Shown: piece by piece, positions 8,958 through 16,173 of the stretch
Layout of the letters: each line of letters begins with the position of its first letter
Position numbering within the stretch: the stretch's first letter is position 1
Assembly: GCA_050176585.1 (NCBI GenBank)
Contig: JBFXHX010000020.1
Location: forward strand, 1-64,000
Source of the DNA: CAYYWP01 sp050176585
GTDB lineage: Bacteria > Desulfobacterota > Binatia > HRBIN30 > CADEER01
Reading direction: 5' to 3'
Length of the DNA: 64,000 nucleotides
The notes under the pieces: model-generated
Told to the model about the DNA's origin: nothing
The model's database searches: none
Seen by the model: the letters and a program-made list of their open reading frames with translations, nothing else
Position numbers and translations under genes: made by a program

Positions 8958-10673
8958 GTGCCGCACAATGTGACCCTGATCACCACGATCGCCGCCGCTC
9001 TAGGCGTCGCGCTCGTGCTGGGCTTTCTGGCAGTCCGACTCAAGCTGCCGGCGCTGGTCGGCTATCTGCTGGCCGGCGTAATCATCGGTCCTGCCACACC
9101 CGGCTTCGTCGCCGACCTCGGCCTCTCGCTGCAGCTCGCCGAGATCGGCGTCATGCTGCTGATGTTCGGCGTGGGGCTGCACTTCTCGTTGGAGGACCTG
9201 CTGGCCGCGCGCCGCATTGCGCTGCCCGGTGCGCTTGCGCAGATCGCAGTGGCGACGGCGCTCGGCGTCGCCGCGGCGCTCTTATGGGGCTGGAGCGTCG
9301 GCGCCGGGCTCGTGTTGGGCCTCGCGCTCTCGGTGGCGAGTACGGTCGTGTTGCTCCGCGCGCTCGAGAGCCGCGGCCTGCTCGAGACCATCAACGGCCG
9401 CATCGCCGTCGGCTGGCTGGTGGTCGAGGACGTCGCGATGGTCCTGGTCCTCGTCGTGCTGCCGCCGCTCGCGAAGGTGCTCGGTGGCGAGGCGGACGCC
9501 GCGCACGGCGGTGGCTCCGACCTGTTGGCCACGCTCACAGTGACACTCGGGAAGGTCGCGGTGTTCGTCGCGCTCATGCTGGTCGGTGGCCGGCGCCTCT
9601 TTCCGTGGCTGCTCTGGCAGGTGGCGCGGACGGGATCGCGGGAGCTCTTCACGCTGTGCGTGATCGCCGGCGCGCTCGGCATCGCGTACGCGTCCGCCGA
9701 GCTGTTCGGCGTCTCCTTCGCGCTCGGCGCGTTCTTCGCCGGGATGGTCATGCGCGAGTCCGAGCTGAGCCACCGAGCCGCAGACGAATCGCTGCCGTTG
9801 CGCGATGCATTCTCCGTGCTGTTCTTCGTCTCGGTCGGCATGCTGTTCGATCCGTCGATGCTGATTCGCGAGCCGCTCCGCGTGCTCACGGTGGTCGCGA
9901 TCATCGTCGCCGGCAAGTCGGTGGCGGCCTTCCTGATCGTGCTCGCGTTCCGCTACCCGCTGAACACCGCGCTCACTGTCTCCGCTAGCCTGGCGCAGAT
10001 CGGCGAATTCTCCTTCATCCTGGCGAGCCTCGGCGTATCGCTCGGGCTCTTGCCGACCGAGGGCCAGAGCCTCATTCTCGCCGGCGCGGTGATATCGATC
10101 GCACTGAATCCGCTCGTGTTCAACGCGGTCGAGCCCGTGCAGGGCTGGATTCGCGCGCGCTCGACGCTCGCGCGCGCCATGGAGCGGCCGAGCGACCCAT
10201 TGGCGCAGTTGCCATACACGGTGAATGAGAATCGCCTCACCGGACACGTCCTGCTGGTCGGCTATGGCCGCATCGGCCGGCGGGTCGGCGAGGCGTTGAC
10301 GGAACGCGGGGTGCCGATCGTGGTCGCCGAGCAGAACCGCGAAATCGTCGAGGAACTGCGCGCGCGCGGCATCCCCGCGGTCTCCGGCGACGCGGCGGAG
10401 CCCGCCGTGCTGATTCAAGCGCATGTTGCGCGTGCCGGCATGTTGGTCGTCGCCACCTCGGATGCCTTTCGCGCGCGGAAGATGGTCGAGATCGCGCGCG
10501 CGCTCAGGCCGAACATGGAGACGGTGGTGTGCAGCGACAGCGACGAAGCGGCGGCGCTGCTCTACCGCGAAAACGTCGGCATCGTGTTTACGGAACAACA
10601 GGAGATCGCGCGCGCGATCACGCGCCACGTGCTCGAGCGGATGGCGGTCGCAGCGCGCCATGTGGCGAAATAG
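8958..10673 (+). CDS. Kef-type K+/H+ (CPA2) antiporter with C-terminal RCK/TrkA-N domain
   Basis: 571 residues from a GTG start. Residues 1-385 form about 12 membrane segments with typical CPA2 stretches (L-P-A-L-V-G-Y-L-L-A-G-V-I-I-G-P; G-V-G-L-H-F-S-L; A-L-S-V-A-S-T-V-V-L-L-R-A-L). Residues about 410-545 are a Rossmann RCK domain beginning G-H-V-L-L-V-G-Y435-G-R-I-G. The layout matches the YbaL/KefB group. It exports potassium or sodium in exchange for protons, gated by nucleotide binding. A lone gene, with no KefF/G-like partner nearby. Confidence 0.93.
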   Translation: MPHNVTLITTIAAALGVALVLGFLAVRLKLPALVGYLLAGVIIGPATPGFVADLGLSLQLAEIGVMLLMFGVGLHFSLEDLLAARRIALPGALAQIAVATALGVAAALLWGWSVGAGLVLGLALSVASTVVLLRALESRGLLETINGRIAVGWLVVEDVAMVLVLVVLPPLAKVLGGEADAAHGGGSDLLATLTVTLGKVAVFVALMLVGGRRLFPWLLWQVARTGSRELFTLCVIAGALGIAYASAELFGVSFALGAFFAGMVMRESELSHRAADESLPLRDAFSVLFFVSVGMLFDPSMLIREPLRVLTVVAIIVAGKSVAAFLIVLAFRYPLNTALTVSASLAQIGEFSFILASLGVSLGLLPTEGQSLILAGAVISIALNPLVFNAVEPVQGWIRARSTLARAMERPSDPLAQLPYTVNENRLTGHVLLVGYGRIGRRVGEALTERGVPIVVAEQNREIVEELRARGIPAVSGDAAEPAVLIQAHVARAGMLVVATSDAFRARKMVEIARALRPNMETVVCSDSDEAAALLYRENVGIVFTEQQEIARAITRHVLERMAVAARHVAK

Positions 10674-10739
10674 GCGGCCGGCCCTCGTTCGTGCGCGAGC
10701 TTTGCGCTCGCCGCGCCGCCGGCCGACGCCGCTGAGCGC

Positions 10740-11099
10740 AGCGCCGAATCGGCGCCGAGGCGGGATGACATCGCCGCGCGGCTCGTCGAGGGCATTGATC
10801 CGTCGATCGAGGTGCGTCGCATCCAGGCGCGCTTTCCGTCCGCAGAAGCTCTCGACGCAATCCGGTCTGCGGACTACGTCTTTGGATGTTTCGATCACGA
10901 TGGTCCGCAGTTTGTCCTTAACGAAACTTGTCTTGCGTACGAAAAGCCGCTGTTCGATCGCGCATCGGATGTGCCGGAAGCTCGCGCCTATGGCGGTCGC
11001 GTGACGATCGTCTGGGGGGCGGGTGGATGCCTTCAGTGTCGTGGCGTGCTCGATGCCCGTTATGTGCCGCCCTCTCGTATGTGCAGCGCCAAGCGCTGA
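10740..11099 (+). pseudogene. ThiF/E1-like adenylyltransferase remnant
   Basis: The reading frame matches the middle of HesA/MoeB/ThiF proteins: A-D-Y-V-F-G-C-F-D-H-D-G, F-V-L-N-E-x-C-L-A-Y-E-K-P-L-F-D, A-Y-G-G-R-V-T-I-V-W and the G-G-C-L-Q-C-R-G-V-L-D zinc-site loop. The N-terminal ATP-binding G-x-G-x-x-G part is missing; the frame only runs back to the stop of the antiporter. The C-terminus is replaced by an unrelated tail. No plausible start exists at 10740; the first ATG of the frame, at 10812, lies inside the homology. I read it as a dead fragment, in family terms of a ubiquitin-like activating enzyme of the kind found in mobile or defence loci. Confidence 0.7.
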
Positions 11100-11121
11100 A
11101 CGCTTCGCAACGCCGGTCTGA

Positions 11122-11466
11122 TCACATTTGCTCGGACCGACGTCTTCTCAGGTGCTCGAACAGGTGATTCAACGCGGACCGGGCGACACCCTTCGGCGAA
11201 TACCTCGGTCCGGCGGCCACAAGCGAACGGTGATATGCTTCGAGGAACGCGCCAGCATTGGACTCGGCAATTTGCCGGCAATGCGTGATCCCTTGCTCGA
11301 TGAGAAACGCATAGAATTGGCAACAGATGCCGAGGACGCTGACCGCACGAGAGTATGAGTACCCCTTAGCTTTGAGAGAGGCGGCGACCCCGTCGAAGTA
11401 CGGATCCAGAGGGGCGCGACGGAAGTCGACGAGAGTTCGTCTGTTTCGGTACCAGTGTTCGAGCAT
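11122..11466 (-). pseudogene. Truncated tyrosine recombinase / integrase (N-terminal SAM-like domain only)
   Basis: 114 residues from M-L-E-H-W-Y-R-N-R-R. The content fits the N-terminal core-binding domain of phage-type integrases (L-K-A-K-G-Y-S-Y-S-R-A, C-C-Q-F-Y-A-F-L-I-E-Q-G-I, and a terminal L-F-E-H-L-R-R-R). The frame then stops, so the catalytic R-H-R-Y domain is absent. It lies between the ThiF remnant and the RadC remnant, which supports a decayed mobile island. Confidence 0.65.
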
Positions 11467-11516
11467 GGGCGGCCTTGCAATTTCTGGCACCAAAGTAACA
11501 AAGGTGTGTTTCAGGG

Positions 11517-11996
11517 ATGGCCCTAGGGGGATTCCCGCGGACGATGAACTCTCCGGAAGCAATGGGACCACCATCGCTGAAGGTCCATGGCCTGGTACTG
11601 TGGATTCATGGTCGGCAGTTTCCGGACGCTCAGGACTTCTGGGACGGCAACTGGCTGAGAGTCACCGCGCATTGTGGTGCCGCCGGTGCGAGCGTGTGGG
11701 CATCGGGCGCGATTTTTATGGTGCCTGATGTCGCGCGTTGGGCCGATCAGTGCGAAGTGCTCTACAACTCACTTTCCGGCGAGGCAGTGCTGAGCTCCTA
11801 CGAACCGGAGCTGTGCGTGACGATCAAAAGCACGGACACGCTGGGCCATCTGGATTTGCGAGTGGAGATCACCCCCGACCACATGACTCAGGCCCATCGT
11901 TTCGACTTTCAACTCGACCAAACCTATCTGCCAGGAATCATCCGCGATTGCCGAGCGATCCTCGCAGCCTACCCGATTCGCGAGGACGAGAAGTGA
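11517..11996 (+). CDS. WapI/Imm-like hypothetical protein
   Basis: 159 residues from the first ATG; starts at 11544 or 11562 (M-G-P-P-S-L-K-V-H-G) are equally possible and the last best fits the folded domain. The body (L-x-V-H-G, F-W-D-G-N-W-L-R-V, E-P-E-L-C-V-T-I, V-E-I-T-P-D-H-M-T-Q-A-H-R-F-D-F-Q-L-D-Q-T-Y-L) resembles the WapI family of immunity proteins that neutralise contact-dependent toxins. There is no toxin gene beside it. It appears intact although it is surrounded by gene fragments. Confidence 0.55.
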   Translation: MALGGFPRTMNSPEAMGPPSLKVHGLVLWIHGRQFPDAQDFWDGNWLRVTAHCGAAGASVWASGAIFMVPDVARWADQCEVLYNSLSGEAVLSSYEPELCVTIKSTDTLGHLDLRVEITPDHMTQAHRFDFQLDQTYLPGIIRDCRAILAAYPIREDEK

Positions 11997-12004
11997 AGAA
12001 GCGC

Positions 12005-12345
12005 GTCGAGTAACCACGATCCGAAGCAAACCCGCTTGACGCACGATGCGGATTTTCCGGTGCTTGTTGTCGAGGAGAACCGCGATGAAGTGCTCGACGG
12101 TCTCCGCTGCCAGCCGCTCGCGGAAATGCGCGTAGATGTCCGCGGACCCTCGAAACGGCACGCCGGCGACGAACTCCTTCTCTCCGAATCGCCGCGCGAG
12201 CTCGAGCACGTAGCTGAGCTTCTCGGTTGCGGCCGGAGTGAGGCCTTGCTCGCGGAGCTCCGCGGCATGAACGGAAGCAAAGCGCCGGAGGTTGCCGTAG
12301 GACGCAAACGCTTCTCGCACGACATTTGCCCGCCGCAGCGCGACG
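12005..12345 (-). pseudogene. RadC remnant lacking the JAMM catalytic motif
   Basis: On the minus strand one frame reads R-E-A-F-A-S-Y-G-N-L-R-R-F-A, A-A-E-L-R-E-Q-G-L-T-P-A, A-T-E-K-L-S-Y-V-L-E-L-A-R-R (the helix-hairpin-helix part of RadC), then S-A-D-I-Y-A-H-F-R-E-R-L-A, E-H-F-I-A-V-L-L-D-N-K-H-R-K-I-R. After that the similarity fades, just before the metalloprotease H-x-H-x7-S-x2-D site should appear. No start codon fits. RadC proteins are common on mobile elements, which fits the neighbouring integrase fragment. Confidence 0.72.
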
Positions 12346-12404
12346 ACATACCGTGGCGCAGCTGCGTCCGATTGCACATCTCTCCGAATAGCGGGGGAAC
12401 GAGC

Positions 12405-12983
12405 ATGCGCGAACGCGTCGACCTTCGGTTTCGGGCCGAGAGCTTCTTCACTGGCGATGACGGGACTCAGGTGTCGCCGTTCCTGAACCCGCGCGACGCC
12501 ATGAGCGCCGTGCCGTGGGATTTGCTGCACGGCTTCAGTCTGGCGATGGGACGGCTCGCGCCGGGCGAGCAGTCCGCCATCCACGTCCACCCGTTTGTGG
12601 AACGCGTGGTCGTGGTGCTGTCCGGGGCGCTCGAGTTATTGCTCAAGGATGTCGAGGATCCGGAACCCTACCGGATCGCGCTCGCGGCACATGACGCCGC
12701 GGTCATGCGCCCCGGCAGCTTTCAGCAATTGCGCAACCCGGGACCGCAGCGAACGGACTTGCTCTACGTCGTGAGCCCGCCGTTTCAGTTCGAGCCGGGC
12801 TCGGGTGGCGATCCGCTCTATACGGATGCGATCGTCGTCGGCCGCAGTTGGGAAGCGCTGCAAGCCAACGGCTGGACCGCGCCGAAGCTGAGCGATCCGG
12901 CGGCATCCTTTGATGCTCGCCAGTGCTCGGTCGAAAGAGTGCAGCGCATGAAGGCGCGCGCGGGTGCGCCGCGGTCGAGCTGA
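12405..12983 (+). CDS. Cupin-domain protein
   Basis: 192 residues, starting at the ATG at 12405 behind GGGGGAAC. The frame stays open upstream across the RadC remnant, but that part is noise. A single cupin barrel: motif 1 is G-E-Q-S-A-I-H60-V-H62-P-F-V-E66 followed by R-V-V-V-V-L-S-G, with the metal-binding His-His-Glu in place. The expected motif 2 region is A-A-V-M-R-P-G-S-F-Q-Q-L-R-N-P-G, where the usual His is Gln/Leu-like. It precedes a methyltransferase and the nitrile hydratase genes on the same strand. Substrate unknown. Confidence 0.82.
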   Translation: MRERVDLRFRAESFFTGDDGTQVSPFLNPRDAMSAVPWDLLHGFSLAMGRLAPGEQSAIHVHPFVERVVVVLSGALELLLKDVEDPEPYRIALAAHDAAVMRPGSFQQLRNPGPQRTDLLYVVSPPFQFEPGSGGDPLYTDAIVVGRSWEALQANGWTAPKLSDPAASFDARQCSVERVQRMKARAGAPRSS

Positions 12984-13064
12984 CGCGGCACCGCTCGTGC
13001 CCAGGCTCAACGCAGCAGAGTGCACATCGCCGCCGTCGCATCGCACAGATTCAGCGGGGGACAG

Positions 13065-13889
13065 ATGGGTGAGCCCGAACGGACGTTTCGCGATTTCGAG
13101 CACGCGGGTTGGGAAGACGCGAGCGTCTGCGCGCATTACCACCAGCACCTGTCGGCCGTGACCACGCAATCCGCGCCGGCGTTGCTCGATGCGGCCGGGG
13201 TGGGCCCGGGGACGAGACTGTTGGACGTCGCCACCGGGGCCGGATACGTGCCCGCCGCGGCGGCGCTGCTCGGCGCCGCGGCGTTCGGCGTCGACTTCTC
13301 CAGCTCGCAGCTCGCGCTCGGGCGGCAGCGGTACCCGGCCGTGCGGTTCGCGTGCGCGGATGCCGACGCCACGCCATTCCGCGCCGAGAGCTTCGATGCC
13401 GTCACCAATGGGTTCGGCATGTGCCACCTGCAGGATCCGGTCGCGGCGCTGCGCGAGGCGTTTCGCATCCTGCGGCGCGGCGGTCGCGTGGCGTTCACGG
13501 TGTGGGACGTTCCCGAACGAGCGATTGGCCTCGGCGCGGCCTACGCGGCGATGCGCGCCCACGGCTCGCTGGACGTCGGGCTGCCCGTGGGCCCGAACTT
13601 CTTTCTGTTCAGCGATCCTGAACAGAGCCGGCGCGCGCTTGCCGAAGCCGGCTTTGCCTCGCCGTCGGTTGCGCAAGTGCCACAGGTGTGGCGGCTGAGC
13701 GAACCGGATCGGGTGTTCGAGGCCCTGGCCCGCGGCACCGTGCGCACCGGCGCCGCGTTGCGTGCGCAGTCTCCGGCCGCGCGCGAAGCGATCAAGGCCG
13801 CGTTGCGGGATGTCGTCACCCCGTACCGGCGCGGCGAGTACTACGACGTGCCCATGCCTGCGGTTCTCGCCTCCGCGGTGAAGCAGTAA
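13065..13889 (+). CDS. Class I SAM-dependent methyltransferase (UbiE/COQ5-like)
   Basis: 274 residues. ATG 13065 is preceded by GCGGGGGACAG. Motif I is L-L-D-V-A-T-G-A-G-Y, motif II F-G-V-D-F-S-S-S-Q, and the later A-D-A-D-A-T-P-F and F-R-I-L-R-R-G-G-R-V-A-F-T-V-W stretches are typical. The C-terminal half (N-F-F-L-F-S-D-P, G-T-V-R-T-G-A) resembles small-molecule methyltransferases. It sits 92 bp before nthB; a role beside nitrile or amide metabolism is only a guess. Confidence 0.85.
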   Translation: MGEPERTFRDFEHAGWEDASVCAHYHQHLSAVTTQSAPALLDAAGVGPGTRLLDVATGAGYVPAAAALLGAAAFGVDFSSSQLALGRQRYPAVRFACADADATPFRAESFDAVTNGFGMCHLQDPVAALREAFRILRRGGRVAFTVWDVPERAIGLGAAYAAMRAHGSLDVGLPVGPNFFLFSDPEQSRRALAEAGFASPSVAQVPQVWRLSEPDRVFEALARGTVRTGAALRAQSPAAREAIKAALRDVVTPYRRGEYYDVPMPAVLASAVKQ

Positions 13890-13980
13890 ACGCCTGCGCG
13901 CTGGACGGGCGTGCGCGCCGACGGCAGAATCGCGGCGTCGGCGGCCAACAGCCGCCGAGCGAGACAACTGACCGGAAGGG

Positions 13981-14619
13981 ATGCGCATGGATGGCATTCA
14001 TGATCTCGGCGGACTGAGCGGCTTCGGGGCCGTCGAGATCGAGCCGAACGAGCCGGTGTTCCACGAGCGCTGGGAGGCGCGGGCGTTCGCGCTCAACTTT
14101 CTCGGGCTCCGCCTGCTGCGCGCGTACAACGTGCACGAGTATCGCCACGCGGTCGAACGCATGCACCCGGCGCTCTATTTGGCCGCGTCGTACTACGAGC
14201 GTTGGCTCACCGGGGTCGCGACGCTGTTCGTCGAAAAGGGCATCGTCCCCCACGCCGAGTTGGAAGCGCGCGCGGGAGGCCCGTTTCCGCTGGCGCGGCC
14301 GGCCGCCGCGGTGAGAGCAGTCGCTGCTCCGGCCCGGGAAGGCCCGTGTTTCGCGCCGGGCGACGCCGTGAGGGTGCGCGACTTCCGCCCCGCGGGGCAC
14401 ACGCGGGCACCCCGCTACGTGCGCGGCAAGCGCGGCGTCGTCGTCCGCGTCGCGCCGCGTTTCGAGTTCCCGGATCTCGCGGGCCATGCTATCGCCGCGC
14501 ATCATGAGCACACGTACCAGGTGGAGTTTCCGGCGGCCGAGCTGTGGGCGGACGCGGCCGAGAGCGGCGACTCGGTGATCGTGGACCTCTGGGAGAGCTA
14601 CCTCCAGGCCGCGCCATGA
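13981..14619 (+). CDS. nthB: Nitrile hydratase beta subunit
   Basis: 212 residues starting M-R-M-D-G-I-H-D-L-G-G-L-S-G-F-G, the invariant beginning of beta subunits (the true start may be the second Met, base 13987). The centre has H-E-Y-R-H-A-V-E-R-M and Y-Y-E-R-W-L-T-G-V. The C-terminal SH3-like barrel carries G-D-A-V-R-V, G-H-T-R-A-P-R-Y-V-R-G and H-T-Y-Q-V-E-F. It pairs with the alpha subunit to hydrate nitriles to amides in the cytoplasm. Its last base triplets overlap the alpha start (ATGA), indicating translational coupling. Beta-before-alpha order is usual for cobalt-type enzymes. Confidence 0.93.
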   Translation: MRMDGIHDLGGLSGFGAVEIEPNEPVFHERWEARAFALNFLGLRLLRAYNVHEYRHAVERMHPALYLAASYYERWLTGVATLFVEKGIVPHAELEARAGGPFPLARPAAAVRAVAAPAREGPCFAPGDAVRVRDFRPAGHTRAPRYVRGKRGVVVRVAPRFEFPDLAGHAIAAHHEHTYQVEFPAAELWADAAESGDSVIVDLWESYLQAAP

Positions 14620-15230
14620 GCGATCCGCGTCATCCCGCCGCGGTGGCGCCCATCGCCGAACGGGTGCGCGCGCTCGAGGAGGCGTTGACCGAGCGCCGGC
14701 TCATCCCCGACGGTTATCTCGAGAGCTCGGCGGAGCGCATACAGGAGCTGAGCCCGCGCAATGGCGCGCGCGTGGTGGCGCGGGCCTGGGTGGATCCGGA
14801 GTATCGCGCGCGGCTCCTCGCGGATGCGGCGGCGGCGATCGCGGAATTGGGCTTCCGCGCCCCCGGCAATGAGTATCTCGTCGTGCTCGAGAATACCCCG
14901 AGCGTGCACAACGCCATCGTCTGCACGCAGTGCTCGTGCACCGCGTGGTCCGTCCTCGGCCTACCGCCGGATTGGTACAAGAGCCCCGAGTATCGCTCCC
15001 GCATCGTGCGCGAGCCACGCGCGCTGCTCCGCACAATGGGGCTCGAGCTGCCGGAGCACGTGGCGGTGCGCGTGTGGGACACGACCGGCGAGAGCCGCTA
15101 CATGGTGCTGCCGCTGCGCCCGGCTGGTACCGAGGACTGGACCGAAGCGCAACTGGCCGAGATCGTTACGCGCGAGGCGATGATCGGCGTGGCGCGCTGT
15201 CACCCGGAGCCGATTGCGCCGGCAACATAA
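14616..15230 (+). CDS. nthA: Nitrile hydratase alpha subunit
   Basis: 204 residues, normal for the family. The metal site is V-C103-T-Q-C106-S107-C108-T109; the three Cys and the Ser bind low-spin Fe(III) or Co(III), and C106/C108 are normally oxidised. Cobalt enzymes read C-T-L-C-S-C-Y and iron enzymes C-S-L-C-S-C-T, so this one is a hybrid with an unusual Gln. Downstream R-I-V-R-E-P-R, V-R-V-W-D-T-T-G-E-S-R-Y and L-P-x-R-P-A-G-T match the family. No activator or metallochaperone gene follows; the next ORF is a methyltransferase 52 bp on. Confidence 0.93.
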   Translation: MSDPRHPAAVAPIAERVRALEEALTERRLIPDGYLESSAERIQELSPRNGARVVARAWVDPEYRARLLADAAAAIAELGFRAPGNEYLVVLENTPSVHNAIVCTQCSCTAWSVLGLPPDWYKSPEYRSRIVREPRALLRTMGLELPEHVAVRVWDTTGESRYMVLPLRPAGTEDWTEAQLAEIVTREAMIGVARCHPEPIAPAT

Positions 15231-15282
15231 CTTCGCTTTCGCCGCGGCCAGTTGGCCGGGATGCGCGCGTGGGAGAAGTTCT

Positions 15283-16077
15283 ATGAGCAATCCGGCCGAA
15301 ACGTACGAGAGTTTCATGGTGCCCGTGCTCTTCGCGCCCGCCGCGGCGCAGCTGGTGCAGCTCGCGGCGCCGCAAAAAGGCGAGCGCGTCCTCGATGTGG
15401 CGTGCGGAACCGGCGTAGTGGCGCGATTGGTGGCCGCGCGCGCCAAATCCCCCGGCAAGGTGGTCGGCCTCGACCTGAACCCGAACATGCTGGTGGTCGC
15501 GCGCGCCACCGCGGAGCGCGAGGGACGCGCGATCGAGTGGTACGAAGGCCGCGCCGAGTCTCTGCCCTTCGATGACGCCAGCTTCGACCTCGTGCTCTGC
15601 CAGCACGCCCTTCAGTTCATGCGCGAGCGCGCGGGCGCGCTGGCGGAGATGCGCCGCGTGCTGACCAGCGGCGGGCGCCTGGCGCTGAACGCCTGGCAAG
15701 GGCTCGATCGGCATCCCTTCTACCAGACGCTGCACGATGTCATCGGGCGCCGGCTCGGGATGTCGGGCGTGCAGGACATCTTCGCGCTCGGCGCAGCCGG
15801 CGACCTGAGCTCGCTGGTGATGAATGCCGGATTCCGTCACGTCGAGATCACCCCGGTGTCGATCACCGCGCGCTTTCCCGACCCCGCGGGTTTTCTCGCC
15901 GGCGAGATCGACGTCGACACCGCCGCGATCCCATCGATGCAGCACCTCGACGCGCCGGCGCGACAGGCCATCACCGCGGCAATTCAAGACGACATGGCCG
16001 ACGCGCTGCGCGAGGTGACGCAGGGCGATCACGTCGTGCTGCCGTTCTACGCGCACATCGTCTGCGCCGAGCGCTGA
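15283..16077 (+). CDS. Class I SAM-dependent methyltransferase
   Basis: 264 residues. GGGAGAAG precedes the ATG at 15283 by 5 bases. Motif I V-L-D-V-A-C-G-T-G-V, motif II V-V-G-L-D-L-N-P-N-M-L, then G-R-A-E-S-L-P-F-D-D-A-S-F-D-L-V-L-C and G-G-R-L-A-L-N-A-W are the UbiE/BioC-type core. The C-terminal region (F-R-H-V-E-I-T-P-V-S-I-T-A-R-F-P) resembles the same subgroup as the methyltransferase upstream of nthB. Likely co-transcribed with the nitrile hydratase. Substrate unknown. Confidence 0.85.
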   Translation: MSNPAETYESFMVPVLFAPAAAQLVQLAAPQKGERVLDVACGTGVVARLVAARAKSPGKVVGLDLNPNMLVVARATAEREGRAIEWYEGRAESLPFDDASFDLVLCQHALQFMRERAGALAEMRRVLTSGGRLALNAWQGLDRHPFYQTLHDVIGRRLGMSGVQDIFALGAAGDLSSLVMNAGFRHVEITPVSITARFPDPAGFLAGEIDVDTAAIPSMQHLDAPARQAITAAIQDDMADALREVTQGDHVVLPFYAHIVCAER

Positions 16078-16118
16078 GCCGCACGGCGGTTGATTTTCGC
16101 GCCGGACTGCCGTGCGGC
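16078..16118. terminator. GC inverted repeat at a convergent gene end
   Basis: GCCGCACGGC (16078-16087) is perfectly complementary to GCCGTGCGGC (16109-16118), beginning right after the methyltransferase stop codon, with a 21-base T-containing loop. No T-tract follows. It could serve both convergent genes. Confidence 0.5.
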
Positions 16119-16173
16119 ACCCGATGACTGCGGCGCCGCACCAGCCGGCGTCCCCCCCATCACCCGCGGTCGC

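Noticed and set aside
12036..12404. N-terminal extension of the cupin protein
   Set aside because: It is antisense to the RadC remnant, shows no cupin-related sequence, and a good ribosome site precedes the internal ATG at 12405.
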